A stretch of DNA of 64,000 nt from Zantedeschia hybrid cultivar (GCA_030544215.1 JARZZO010000011.1:45815587-45879586); one strand, 5' to 3'. Counted from the stretch's first letter, positions 48,034-60,992 are shown. The notes: generated by a model from the sequence alone, not told the origin. Translations and numbers: made by a program.

Positions 48034-48599
48034 GACCCCAGGAACCAGAGTTGCCATGAGCCCGAGGGCTCCCCTTTTCAACCCAAACAATCCCAAAATT
48101 ACCCAAAAACGGAGGAGAAAGAGGGGCAATACAATCCATAGGAAATCACATTTATAGAAAATCCCCCATATCATCAAAAGAACTCCTAAACATGCTCATT
48201 CTACCCCCCAAAACCAAAGATCTACAACATGCATAGACGGGGGAAAACATGGCTTAAACACGATGCTGTGGGAACCGTCACCCTACCGGACACTCGAACT
48301 CCTCCAAGCTTCAAGCCGTCCACCCTTCTCGCCCCACGCCGCCGCCGGTACCGCCGTGGTCGTCCTTGCTCCACCGTGACGTCGGCCGCCGTCCGGAGAG
48401 TAGAACGCCGCAGTGGAGGTGGAGGTGGTAGTGGTAGGAGCTAGGTAGAGGATGGAGTGGAGGGAGAGATGAAATGGTGGGAGGAAAAGAGGGAAGAGAA
48501 GGAATTGCCGTCGGGATCACCGGAGGGGAAGGAGAGAAAGAGAGAAGGTGAAAAATGAGGGAAAGAAGGAGGGCTCGCGGGGTTAACCAGAGACTGGCT

Positions 48600-48897
48600 A
48601 AAACGCGTCGACATCCACGGACGTCTATCAGGTGACGTGACGGCCGCTCTGACAAAACTCTGAAACGCGTCGTCCTACATAGACGCTGTTCAGACAACTT
48701 GTCAGGGCCGTACTCTGATACACTCAGAGTCGCAGTCCGAAAGGCGTCGTCCCACACGGACGCCGTTCAGACGACGCGACAGGGCCGTACTCTCGCGGCG
48801 CGAAGCCAGCCCACGTGGCACCCACGTGGCAGAACCTAAAACGCGTCTGCAACGGTGGACGCCGTTCAAACCGCGTCGAGCCCGCGAGACGCGAAAC
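48600..48897. repeat. Five palindromic units in the solo LTR (right), cluster 1
   Basis: Mirror of 20381-20678, with the same centres. Confidence 0.9.
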
Positions 48898-49932
48898 AAC
48901 ACAAAACCTCAGCCCCCCACTAGGGCCAGAATTACAGGGTCCGACCCGAAAACCGGATCCGAAAGTCTCGATCCTTACACCAATGGGACGGCACTGGGTC
49001 TCGCAATCCGCGCTCTACCGAGCGGGAAGTAATAGTAACTCCACACCTGCATTCATGAACATATAGGTTAGAAAAAAAGCATCATCATATCATATTGCAT
49101 GTCATGAACAAATAATGAAATAACTTAATACCTGAAGAAACGGCGAGAAGCCGCTGACAGTGGTCTCACGGTCCGGCGTGACCGCGGACAGATCGGCGAA
49201 AAGGTGGGCCAGAAGGGCCGCACCCCAGGCGTACTCCCCTAAGCTATCTAAATCATCTAAGAAATAAAGGAATCTACAGTGGATATGGTCGCCCTTCGTA
49301 CCGAAGAGCAACCGACCGAAGAAGAAAACTAGAAAGACTCTAAGCTGTCTATTTACCTCCTCCCCCTGACTCGGGTCGCTACAGTAGACAGAGGAAGATG
49401 ACTCGGCTAACCTATCCCTGAACTCTTCCCGGGTCTCGTCGGACCGACGTCGGGGCTCATCTAGACCTAGAGCAGCCTCTACCTCCACCCTAGGGACCAT
49501 CCTAGACTCTCTGCCTAGGCTGGACACCTCTATTCCTAGCAGAGCCTCCGCCAATCCCTGATAGTTGGGGTAAGTAACCCCACTCACAGGTCGGCCCTCT
49601 ACCCGGAGACCGGTGATCCTGGCCACATCCTCTAGGGTGGGGACTATATGCCCCCACGGCATTAGGAAAGCCCGGCTTTCCGCATGCCACCTCTCCCGCA
49701 ATGCCTGCAGGAGGACCAGATCGAGCCAAAATGGCTCGATGTCTAGAACCTCACCGAATCCCATCCGGCGTAGGCGCGCCCTCTGGAACTCCGGCAGCCC
49801 TCTATAAGCCCCTACCACTAAATCCCAGGAGATCCTAGCCCTCATCACTCCCTGCAAATAAAAACATAAAAAAAAAAAATAGAGTCAGCAATGAATTGAA
49901 AAAAAAAAAAACAGGAAAGTCACTTCTGTTTT

Positions 49933-50093
49933 GAAAGGCGTCAGCACACGTAGACGTTTTTCAAAACACGTCCACATGCCCTGACGCAATTCAAACTGAT
50001 TTTCTGCTCAATTTAAAATTCAGAATTTAGTTTGAAAGACGTCAGCCCATGGTGACGCCTTTTGAATGGCGTCACCTGGTCTGGACGCCTTTC
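49933..50093. repeat. Four palindromic units in PMD intron 1 (right)
   Basis: Mirror of 19185-19345, with the same centres. Confidence 0.9.
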
Positions 50094-50481
50094 AAGCCCA
50101 GAATCCGGGTTCTTGTCAGAACACCTTTCTTTCCTCTTTTTCTCCATTCATTCAAACCATAGAGATCTTACCGTGTAGAGGTCGCCCTCCTCTTCTTCTT
50201 CCACCGCCATGGGTGCCGGTGGAGGGAGTTCCTCCTCCAAAAAGGCCGCCGCCTCGGCTAGCACCGCCGGCACCTCCTCAGAAGCCTCCTCCTCGTGCCT
50301 CCGCCGTCTCTTGGCTAAGGCTTTCATCTTCTTTGAACCTTCACCGCGCTCCATGGTCAAGAGAGAGAGTTTTTGGGGGAGAGAAAGCGAGATCGCCGGT
50401 CGCCGGAGAGAGGAGAGGGAAAAGATTTTTGTGAAAAGTGAGGAAGAAAGGGGGCCTTCGCGGGTCTGTAAACGAAAGGTT

Positions 50482-50901
50482 GAAAGGCGTCGACTCAGAT
50501 AGACGCGTTTTAGGGCGCATAAGTTGAGGCGGCAAGGACAGCTGTTTGAAATTGATTGAAACACGTCCACATAGGCAGACGTGTTTCAGATTACCGCCAA
50601 TCCTGGTCAGAGCCGTACAGAGGAAAATCATGAAAGGCGTCTTATTATAAAGACGCGTTTTAGGGAATTAATCATGGAATTAATGGCAGAACCCTTAAAA
50701 AAAAAAAAAAAGGAGAGAGAAATTTAAAGGCGTCTTGTCTGGTAGACGCAATTTATGGAATAAATTGAAAATGAATTATAATGTGAAGGCGTCTTGTCTG
50801 GTAGACGCAATTTAACCATTTAATTGGGTTTTTGAGGGTTAAATCAGAATTTCTGGAAAGGAATTACTGTTGAAAGGCGTCTGTCTGAGTGGACGCGTTT
50901 T
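50482..50901. repeat. Six palindromic units upstream of the PMD gene (right)
   Basis: Mirror of 18377-18796, with the same centres. Confidence 0.9.
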
Positions 50902-51152
50902 ACATTTTACAGAACCCGAATTGTTGAATTTTCAGGAAAAATCAAGTCTTTACTAAAGGAAAAATTATGTGCACATCACAGAAAGTTGGGGAAAGATTCC
51001 AAGGCATGAAAAATCAATCTTTATTCAATGAAATCCTTTATTACATCAAGAAAAAAAGAAGAGAAAGAGGACATTTAAGGGAGAATATCATGAAGACTTT
51101 TAAGGTAAGGAAATTTCAGTCCTCTATCTCTATCTTTAGAGGATCTTACACG

Positions 51153-52435
51153 TTAGCTAAAGCCATAGTTCCATAGAGTAGTAATGATTTGTATAGCTTC
51201 ATAATCTTCGTCGGATTCCAAGTCGCGCTTCTTGATTGGGAGTATGGGAGAGAACTCAGGGAATTCACGATGGCCCAAGCTAAGTTGAGTAAGACACCGA
51301 TGTGGGTTGTATAGCACGAACTCGGTGGCTCCAATCAACTTGAGGTCTGCTCCCGTTGTACGGCGCACCCAAACTGGTTTTCCAACAAGAGCGAGTGGAG
51401 ACGAGTCAAATATGTCGGATGTCATGAGCTTCAAATACTCTCTCCAGTCGGCCCGGGTCTTGAGTTTTGGAACTTTGTTGACCATATACTCATTGAACTT
51501 TACAATATTAGCAATGCAATGAATTGGACTATTCAAGAAGATCTGAGATGGATTCAGAGGCCTTTTCTTGCTATGCTCAAACTTGAAGTGAAGTTCAACC
51601 CACAAGGCAAAGAGTAACATGCACCCATATGGAGGACGACCCACAGAGGCCGCAGAAAGTCCACTGTAAAGATATGCTAAGAGTGCAGTGCTAATGGATT
51701 TACCTTCGAAGATTGCGCAAATAGCACTAACTTGATCATCTTCTAAGATGTTATCTTGCGCAGGGAAGAACAAGGCACCGACAAGGCATGTGACTAAAGC
51801 TTTTGTTACATCCTCTGCTTCATCCTCCCTTAGATCATCAATTTCATATAAAGTCCACTCAACTAGCTTTGCAAGATTTATCCCCTTTTTGGTAAGGCAT
51901 CCTTTAGCTTCTGAAGGATCTTTCATGATCGATGTCAACAATTGTTGACCGGTGATTTTCTCTTTTGTCAAGGCTATCTTATCTTTGTTGTCTTTGGTCT
52001 TTGGGAGACCTAATAGAAGTTCCGCTTCTTCTAGAAGAATCGTGCACTCGAAGTCTTGGAAGAAGAACGTATGAGTTTGGGGATGCCACCACTCGATCAA
52101 GGCACCCATAGCCGCCCAATCTACGTTCGCGCTCTTGTAATTCTTGGCAAGCACTACAAGTCCTTGAAGATTCCATTTGGATATGAACACTTGCATGGAA
52201 AGCATAACACTTTTTGCAAGTTTACGAATCCAAGAGAAAGACGTGAATTTTCTTGGTCCAGGAAACATGGGATAATTCTGAAAATAAAAAGAGAGTTTGA
52301 TGATGAACATGAAGAAAAATTGAAGAGGAAGTTGATTGAACTTACTTGAAGATTGAGATTTCTTCCATTAAGGTGATTCTCTATGTCGGCAAACTTCTCT
52401 AGAGACATCTTCATCTTCTTGTTTGAAGAATCCAT
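51153..52435 (-). CDS. PMD-like passenger protein, right copy
   Basis: Exons 52435-52346 and 52277-51153, mirror of 16843-18125. The 404-codon frame is intact and identical in its coding part as far as I compared. It is the only retroelement-borne gene in the window, with its twin, that has no visible lesion. Confidence 0.75.
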
Positions 52436-53783
52436 CCCTCTTTTTCGGAGTTCCTCCTTCTTGAAGCTTGGGAAGCTTGGAAACCTTGAAGAAACCTTGA
52501 AAGCCTGGAAGAAAACTCAACTTTGGATCTTTGGATTATGGTAGGATTGCTTGGGAACAATCTAGGGGTGTTTATATAGAAGGAATTGCGATCCTAGGTA
52601 GACCTTTTTCGGATTGAAAAAGGGATGTGCATTGGTAGAGTTGGAATTCGAGTAGAGAACAGCCAGAAACCTGTTTCTGTGAGTAAAAGGCGTCGAGGAG
52701 CACTGCCGCGTTTCAACACTGAATGGCGTCTGCGCGACACGACGCGTTTTAGCTTTTATATGATTTTCCCGAAATTCTGTGGTTTTTGGTGTTTAAGTTG
52801 AATATTTGTTTGGGAATTTTAATGATTTTGATTGCAGGAAATTCAAGTAAAGCTTGAAATATCAAGAAGATCATATTGTGGAATTCATGAAGTCCCGACC
52901 GTGGCTAAAAGGACGGTTATTTCTATCCTTGTATTCCTTTCATCTAAATCATTCGCATTACTATATGATAAGTATTTATTAGAGTATATTAAGGACCTTG
53001 TGATTTTGATGAAACTGGAATTTGAGTTCCCCTACAACAACAAAAAAACAGTGATAATTCCAGAGAATTCTTAATCGCACGGATAGGCCGTTGGATTGTT
53101 GATTAGTGAGGACGATGGTTCCACTTTTGTGAAACGGTGCGTAGATAAACGAGCTTCGGCTTAGCACTGAATTACAAGAAATGGTGTCTTGACTCATTAA
53201 TGACAATTTAACAATATTATCCTTGATTAATTTATATTTTATTTGACTTTATATTTTTCTTTTAGCCCAGCATGCATCATGTAGGAGTTTGAAATCATTG
53301 TGATAAGAATTAATTATTGATTAAGTTTCCGACCATTAATCAAATAATCTCAACATGATATGAAATATTCTATTCTGAATTGAGTATCTTGATTATCTTT
53401 GAGGTTCGCTTGAAGATATCCTTGGAATTCTATCATTTCTTGGATTCTTTATCCAATATTCTTGTTTTCTATTAAGATCCATCATGGCTGTAGCACGTCC
53501 ACATTGGCTGGCAAACGCTCCCCATGATGAAACCTACAGTGTTTATGACCTGGGGTACTTCCCACTCCGAGGAGGTTGATCGACTTTATTTTATTTCCTT
53601 GTCTACCTCATCTAGACAGGATTGATTCCATTGATTTCCTTGAGCTATCTTCATTGATGATTTCGAGGAAAAATTCCAATCATGTGATGTTAAGAGCGTG
53701 TCTCATCACACCTTGGTATCATCTTTTCAGTACATTCCATTTCATTTCACTCCCTTGCAAAGACGATGCCAAGGTGAGGCAGC
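52436..53783 (-). promoter_or_regulatory. Upstream region of the PMD-like gene, right
   Basis: Mirror of 15495-16842. TATA-like element at 52569-52580, palindromic pair at 52685-52750. The end toward 53783 is only weakly purine-rich (aaggtgaggcagc), a poor polypurine tract before LTR-A. Confidence 0.5.
52685..52750. repeat. Two palindromic units upstream of the PMD-like gene (right)
   Basis: Mirror of 16528-16593, with the same centres. Confidence 0.9.
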
Positions 53784-55124
53784 TGTAGACACGCTAATTT
53801 TGACGTCATTTTGAGTAAATTTCATATCATATAATAATGCCTCAGAATGGTCTAATATTTAATCATTAATTAATTTTTATTGATATTTTTGAGTGTCGGG
53901 TTTAACAGACATGTTTAAGGTAATCAATTAAATTGATTTTAGCTCAAATTTCAGTTAAAATATGAAGAAGTCTAAAAAACGTCGACCTATGTAGACGCCA
54001 TTTAGATTTTATTCCTATTTTAACGTTTAAATTTGAATTTTAATCAGTTGATTAATTAGCTAAAAGGCGTCTGTACGTGCTGACGCGTTTTAGGTTTTCT
54101 AAGCTATTTTAACTTCTCTTCCGGATGTTTATCCTTATCTTAATTAGTGTAAAAGACGTCTACACAATTGGACGCGTTTTACCTGATAAAGATAAAGATA
54201 AGTTTTTCCGGATATTTATCCTTATCTTAATTAATCTGAAAGGCGTCAGCCATACTAGACGCGTTTTAGATAATTACAGATAAAGATGAATTAATATGTA
54301 TTTATCTGTCGGTTAAGATGGATAAATTCGGAGTTTTTCAATGTTAATCACGAACGCAGAAGAGGTCTATAAATACCTTACATGTTGAAGAGTAAAAAAG
54401 TTAAGCGTGATCTTGAGAGAAGCATAATCTTGAGCGATAGCGAGTTGAAGATCGAAGCAACGACATCGGAACGCCGAAGCGCTGCTGTTTCCAGAAGTCG
54501 GCGTCCATTCTTCATCCAATTCAAGGCTTCATCCAGTCGGCATAAGTGTTTCATTTCTGCATCTTTATTTTCATTTCATTAATTTCTTATTCTTCATCAT
54601 CATTCTATGCAACACACACACAACACTGCATTCTTTCAAAAACCTATTTGATTAAGGGGTTTCAAAAGCTATCATAACAAGTAAGTTCTATGTTTAGTTG
54701 CATGTTCAACACCATGATTAGAATAAATACTATTTCTGCTTAAGTTCTCATCATCTCTTCAATTTTCTTTCTATACTTCCTGCTGCACTCAACAACAACG
54801 AGAGAATCAAAAGGAGCAAATCAAGCACAAGTCAAAAGGGATTTTTGGACGATCCTCAACCTCAACCTCAACCTCAAATTTCAAATTCAATAGCAAGAAC
54901 AAAAAGCAAAGAAGGGCTCTCTTTCTTCAGCCGGCTGAGGAAGGGGAACCAAGGACTCCATATCTTCCGCGTTTAAACAGGTAGGCGATCATACTTCTTT
55001 TGGAACTTTTCAGTTAAAAGTTTCTGGCGATCACTGCACTTAGTTGCTGTTTTTAATAGGTTTATTTTACACTAAATAACCTAGATTTTTCATGATAATC
55101 ACACGGTCATTCTAAGCACTCACA
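53784..55124 (+). mobile_element. LTR-A, right arm copy
   Basis: TGTAGACACG to AGCACTCACA. TATA-like element at 54366-54377. Near the end lies a block with the palindrome CAGCCGGCTG, a donor-like CAG-GTAGG, and TGGCGATCACTGC. It is the likely 3' LTR of the Tat element that ends on the integrase side, but it could be the 5' LTR of gag2, which follows. No target duplication could be tested because the other end of that element is missing. Confidence 0.7.
53974..54267. repeat. Four palindromic units in LTR-A (right)
   Basis: Mirror of 15011-15304. Centres: GACCTATGTA, TGTACGTGCT, TACACAATTG and AGCCATACTA, spaced 87-89 bases. Confidence 0.95.
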
Positions 55125-55355
55125 GGCCGCCGAGCAGGTTGTACCTGAAACCACCTTGTAGGAACCTTGGGTTTGTGTGAGAAATTAGTGAACTGTTTCA
55201 AATTTAAAGACACTTAATTGAATCTCGGTGGAACAAGCTTTGGAAAAGTGAAGGGTCGTTAAGGGTTAAATTTGATTTGTTAGAAACCAACTTTCATAAA
55301 ACATTGGCAAACATTTCAAGTGAAACATAAAATCATTTAGGGTCTGTGCTTCATA
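55125..55355 (+). other. Leader before gag2 (right)
   Basis: Mirror of 13923-14153. No palindromic unit and no evident primer-binding site at the LTR-A end. Confidence 0.4.
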
Positions 55356-58300
55356 ATGAACCGAATGTATGTCAATGCTGTGTATGATGACATGGACCAG
55401 TTCGGTAACAATGTTATACACAACCCTCTGTTTGAGATTGAAGAGGATCCACAACCAACATTTGTGGGCATGTTCCAAACCCATGGAGAGGAATTTAGGA
55501 GAAGATATTTGGATGAATCTTCCTCTTCAGAAAGTGACCCTGTAATCTCCAACAGAAACTTCCAAAACCCGAGTGAGGATCCGGAACTTACTGCCGTGTT
55601 ATCACGATACACCCCTGATCAACTCATCCAGTGGGCCTCCTGTGGCAAAACTCAAGATGCCACTCCTCGGAGAACTCACCTCCAAGGATCTTCCAACAGA
55701 GCTCAGACCCGCATCAACCAGCCAACTCCTACTCCAGTTGCTCCACCTGTCATGCCGATTCCAGTCTCTCCTCCTCCTGAGCAGAAAGAATTCATCTATA
55801 AAAGTGAGGTTGAAACCTGTGTGCGTAAGTTCATGGCCGAGAAACTTACCCTGAAACAACCACACTCTCTCTCGAGCTATTGTAAGCTCCCTCCGGCCTA
55901 CTTTCCACTAGGATTCAAAGCTCCCGAGTACAGAAAATATGATGGCACCTCTGACCCTCATGATCACCTGTCAGGTTTCCTCATGGATTCCCATCAATGG
56001 CTCTACGACAGAATCCTCCTTGTCCATCTGTTCCAGAAATCCTTAGAAGGTGAGGCCTTAAGATGGTTTTCTTCCTTACCCGTCACAGAACTAATCAATT
56101 TTGATATGGTCTCCGAAAAATTTATCACTAAGTTTAGTTATATGACAACCATGCCTCCCACCTTGTTTGATCTTGTGATGGAGAAGATGAAGCCTGAAGA
56201 GGAGTTCACGTACTTTGCCAACAGGTGGAGGGCAATGGCCTCTAGGGCGGAAGTGGCAATCCTCGAATCTCAAGCTATCACCATGTTGGTCAATAACGCT
56301 ACCCCGCAGCTTCGGTCTATTCTCATGCTAAGCGAATTTCACACATTCGCACAACTTTATAATCGAGCCCAAGTAGTTCAGTCTCAGATTTGGAGTTCCA
56401 CTTTGCCATCCTTCTTTGAAAATCAAAACAAAAATAAGGGGACTACACAAACTCCACCAATAGAGGGAGTGACAATCAATGAACAGGTGAGTGCCTTGGG
56501 GCAGCCCTTTAGGTCACCCAGTCCTATGTCCAGATCAGACAACCAATCCAATCAGAAACCATATTCAGCAGTTCCCCCTTCCTCTAGCGTCAGGATCAAT
56601 TGGGGGCACATGAAAGAGGCTGCTGAAACCTTGGAAGTCAAGGGCCCTCCGCCCTCTTATCAGGTGGCCCAAGATCCATCTAGCTCTCTAGAAAGGGTGA
56701 GCACCTTTGTCAAAAATTTGGAACCAAATGTCGATCACAGAGGACAGTACTGGGAGTATGAAGAGGTTGGGATATGGCGTGAGTGCCCTACTAGGACGAC
56801 CAAACTTAGAGAGCCGTTGCAAGGAGTCTCCACTATCATCCAAGACAAACCTTTGGTCTTGATACGACCTAGGGAACAACCAACAGCCATCAACCCAGTT
56901 ACTATGGTCCAAGTTCCTCCAATTTCAATCAGAGAACCTCCTCCATCCATCTTGTGTCCAACACCAAAGTCAGGTCCGGTAACCCAATTCTGCCTGATGA
57001 ATTCACCACCAGTCCAACCACTAAAATCAGATCAGGCAGTGGACCCCAGTCTGATGGGTGTTACACTGAGAAATCGCATCATTCCCCCAACAAGTCAACC
57101 CTTGGACTCTCAAGAGGATTCAGATATGTCTAAAAGGATTACTCAATCCAAGCATGACGTCCTATAGCATCCAAGGAAAACTCCCGCCAGGATGCCAGTC
57201 CTAGAGTTGATTGGGAGATCTCCTACACACAGGGAGACATTGTTTAAGTTCCTCCAGCGAATTTCAGTCAATGGAGATCTTCCCATCAGGGGGCTCACAA
57301 ATGCCATTCTCTCAGTCATCCAGACACCTACGATACCCTTCACTGATAAGGATCTGGCTCCCCCTGAATGCCAATCCCTTCCCTCATGCTTAACTGCAAC
57401 ACTCAAGGGTCACTCATTGGACTCCACCCTGTTGGATGCCGGGGCATCAATCAATGTCTGTCCGCTCAAGACCCCCAAGAAAGTAGGGACTGATCCAGAA
57501 AAGGTTGAGTCTACTTCCATGATGGTCTCAAATGGGAAACTGGAAATTGGGCCAGTGGCCATGATCTTTGAATTCTACATCCTTGATGTCAAGCCCATAT
57601 ACAACGCCATTTTGGGAAGGCCTTGGATGGACCAGACCCTGGGAGTGCCCTCCACTAATCATCAGTGCTATAAATTCCCATACAATGGGAAGATTGTCAA
57701 AATGCAGAGAACTCCCTGTCGTGAGTCTTTGGAATCACTCTCGACTGAACAAATTCCATCCATGATCACTTCTGGAAAAGGGGCAGAACTCACCCTTTCG
57801 TCGGTCGACCCTTAGCTCAAGTCCCAGCCTAGCATAGGTTGGCAGCTTATGGACAAAATGGGGTATAGTTCGGGATCTGGGTTAGGCAATGAAAAGCAGG
57901 GAATTCAAGAACCTATCTTTGAAAATCCGACCAGTGGAGGATTCAAATTGGGTTACATACTAACCAAACCAACTGAAGGATCAGGAAAATGGAGTCTCTT
58001 GGATCACTTTGTGAAGGCAAAACAAGAGGTACTCAAGATACACTATCTTGAGGATGAGTTGAAGGAAACAAGCAATGAGGTTCAAAGAGAAGATGCAGAA
58101 GATTTCGCAACATAGCTGATGTTCTATGAACCAACCACTCAACGAGAAGGAGCCTCCTTGATAAGGGATGAACATGTACCCACCGCTCTCATTCCCTTAC
58201 TATTCTACACACCTGCCCTTCTCAAGCTCTTATCACCGGTGATAGCCCACTCTTGGGGCAATTCTGCCATCATTGGGTCTCTGTCTCAAGGACCCACCTT

Positions 58301-58358
58301 TGCAACATGTTTGACTCACCCTCTGAATCTTGTGCATAATCGCTTAGGGATTGGATAG
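55356..58358 (+). pseudogene. Second gag-protease-G-patch polyprotein (gag2), no pol
   Basis: One frame of 1001 codons with TAG at 57165, 57813 and 58113, each a possible CAG. The gag domain is at about codons 190-345 (FPLGFKAPEYRKYDG to FAQLYNRA). The protease-like part has DAGAS at codon 694 where active enzymes have DTGAS or DSGAS, then the ILGRPWM stretch. A G-patch-like MGYSSGSGLG lies after codon 830. No reverse transcriptase, RNase H or integrase follows in the next 4 kb. Domain order matches the Tat gag-pro at 35391 but the sequences are distant. Likely a non-autonomous or deleted Tat-type element. The altered protease residue could be decay or ancestral. Confidence 0.85.
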
Positions 58359-58362
58359 CTTC

Positions 58363-60988
58363 CTCTTTATCTACAAGTTGTAGTGGTAAGTAAGTTCTTT
58401 CATTTCTAGTTAGCAAATAAGTGTAAATATTTGAAAATTGTTGAAAAGCTTTCCTTTAGATATGAGTCTATTTGAAGAAATTTTACCCTTTAAATTCTAC
58501 TCTTTAATGCAAAAAAAAAAACAAAAAAAACAAAAAAAAAACAAAAAACAAAAAACAAAAAAATTCAAAAATCTCAAAAAAATCGAATATCCAAAAAGCA
58601 TCAAAAATATTTGTAAATATGTACATACTTTAATGAAAATGACAAAAAAAATCAGAAAAGACACAAAATCCAATTGTCTGGTGATTGCCATGTAACCCCT
58701 ATCTAGGTCTAGTTGCATGATAGATTGGGTTGACATTAAGGTTTGGCTAAGACTTTGGTCCACCAGAACCTTGGACAGGTCTACTTTACTTTCATACAGA
58801 TCCCTATGATCATCCTGAGATGTACACACTTACACGTTTTTTCAAAAGGGAACCTTCTTAAAATGAGTTCCAAGTCTTTAGCATACTGTCAAAATGCAAC
58901 CTTTGCTCTTCGTCTCTCGACCGATCAGGACAGTTGACGCCCTTAAACGGTCGAGCTCAGCAAATTGCGGTTCCTCAACAACCCGATAGATGTAACCCCT
59001 CAAAAAAGGGCCCAAAATTGAAATGTAAAAGACCAGAGCACGTGAAGAGGGCAGTGTCCTCGCAGACGGAATATCAAATAACCCCAAAAATATCAAGAGC
59101 GGAAAAGAAATACAAAAAAAAAAGAAAAAAGAAAAAAGGGTTCAAGCAATCATGAAAAAAGCCTGGTCGTGACCGTGCCTGGCCATGAAATCTACCAAAG
59201 GCCTGAAAAGTCAAAATAGGGGCATCTAGGAGGTCAAAAGGGGTCTGTTTTGTCACAGCTTGTCCTTTTCACGATTTTGTCAATCCTCCTTTGAGGTTTA
59301 TCTCCAAAATTTCTTCACTTTTTCCCCCTCAAGGTTGACACGAGATAGCTATCTAAAGACTGAATATCATTTTAAAATGGTTCGTTTTTCAAAAATCGTC
59401 ACATGCTCACATGATCACAGGAGTCCAAAATGGGTAAAGAGCAATGTCGATGTTTCTGGGGAGCTAACTTCTTAACCATAATCTCAATGTGTACTCTCGA
59501 AAACTTCGGGCTTAGGTCAATGCATGCGCGTCACCAATCGGTGCGACGGCGTCTGATTCCGGGTCAGCGTCGCGCGGTTGACCGTTAGGGTTCCAAGGTG
59601 TTCCATCATATACCTTCTAGATTGTGAGGAAAGAGACCCGGGTCGGGCAAATCATTTACCTCGAAAACTTTTTGGGCAAACTTGGTGGTTGGAAGCAGCT
59701 GGGAGCCTAAGCATGGCATGACGGTATTGTCATCAGTATGAGTCTTAGCCGGTCAAGGTTAGTTTGAGGAGTCTAGAGGCCCAAATCAATCTAGATGCGT
59801 GCTTAGGATACCTGGGAAGTCGAGTGTGCATTTCCCTTTCATCATTCAACCAGCCTAAGTTTGGACAGTCACCAGGCAGGCGGAATCAAAAACATGTTTT
59901 CATCACACACCCCACTTGTTAATTTTGCATATTTACTTCTTGCATTAGTTTCAATATTCTTCCTCTTGTCTGGATAGTAACACGGCCCCTTGACCCTATG
60001 CGAAGGCTAGGGAAAAGGTAGTTGCTCTTTTGGGCAAGGGGTCGAAAGCAAATACTACTAATTGTTTCCTCTTCATTTTTGTGCATACAGGAAAAGATGG
60101 ACACTTTTGCTGTCGAGTCGAAGCCAGAAGCAGCCGGATTGGCATGGCCATATCTTCCGTGCTGGCTTCGACTCGACAGGGACCTTTGTCCCTCGCTTCC
60201 TTGCAGCTTATCATTAAGATATTGTGGATCATTGATTATTTACATTTACTGATGTGCGTTCTTGCAGCTGCAGGGAATCTGAAACAAGTAGGATTGAAGA
60301 CACAAGAGGCTAATAACTTCGGGCATATAGACTCTGAGTTCCTCTTTAAACAAAACAATGAGGAGTCTATATTCCCTAAGTTATTCGATTGGCCAATAAA
60401 TCCCTCCTGTTTGCATTAGAAACTGCATTAGGAATTTGTTTTTAGATTTCAACCTAGCATGCATCTGCATAAGCACTCATCCTCGCCCTAGGGGCAATGA
60501 CCATCATTCATCACTCTGCTTAATCCATCGCTGATCTGTGATTCTGGCGATTGTACGTTTGTTAGCCTTTTGAATTGCAAGACCCCTTCCTCCTTTTTCA
60601 ACACGTGTGCTTGAGATTCTCTCACTTGGCGATCCCATGATGCGCCAGGCCACCGCGCGCCCGTTGTGTCGAGAGTTCTTCAAGTCACACTCCTACACCT
60701 TTCATGCTTGAGATCCCCTTGGACCAGATTGCTATATTCTGGTACGCCAAGGCCTCGCGGTTCCAGCACCCGAGGGTCCTACGGACTGTGATTCTCTAGT
60801 ACTGAACTTTGTTCCTTTTCTTAAACCATTCTTACAACTCAAATAGCCAGCTTCCATGCATTTGCCGCATTCGCATATCATCCTTGGATATAGCTCATTC
60901 CTTTTTCGGGCTGTCCAAAATCTGGTTCGATTTTCGGAACAACTATTTATCATTCCGTTCCACTCCACTGCAAAACAGGTGTCCCGGA
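58363..60988. other. Noncoding retroelement sequence (right)
   Basis: Mirror of 8290-10915. A-rich run 58508-58570, inverted repeat 60110-60179, no domain found. Confidence 0.55.
60110..60179. repeat. Perfect 18-bp inverted repeat, right copy
   Basis: Arms 60110-60127 and 60162-60179 with a 34-nt loop, identical to the left copy as read. Confidence 0.8.
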
Positions 60989-60992
60989 GGGG

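Larger units (their letters stand above)
46548..48979. mobile_element. Solo LTR in the PMD gene, right copy
   Basis: Mirror of 20299-22730, flanked by CCAAT at 46543-46547 and 48980-48984. It entered before the palindrome formed, since both arms carry it at the same site. Confidence 0.9.
45055..50354 (-). pseudogene. Plant mobile domain gene, right copy, split by a solo LTR
   Basis: Exons on the minus strand: 50354-50172, 49851-49132, 49046-48980 plus 46542-46451, 46364-45996, 45913-45821, 45738-45592 and 45513-45055. Same 709-residue design and same interruption as the left copy. Differences seen: arginine to cysteine in the coiled coil of exon 7 (RARQCAHERG) and alanine to valine in exon 4 (HYVDQ). 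It is antisense to the Tat gag-pol on the same side. Confidence 0.85.

Noticed and set aside
53784..55124. LTR-A as a certain 5' LTR of gag2
   Set aside because: No primer-binding site directly behind its end and a very short leader; kept only as an alternative.
60030..60419. 129-codon open frame
   Set aside because: No recognisable domain, includes the inverted repeat, and lies in a noncoding tail of a retroelement.
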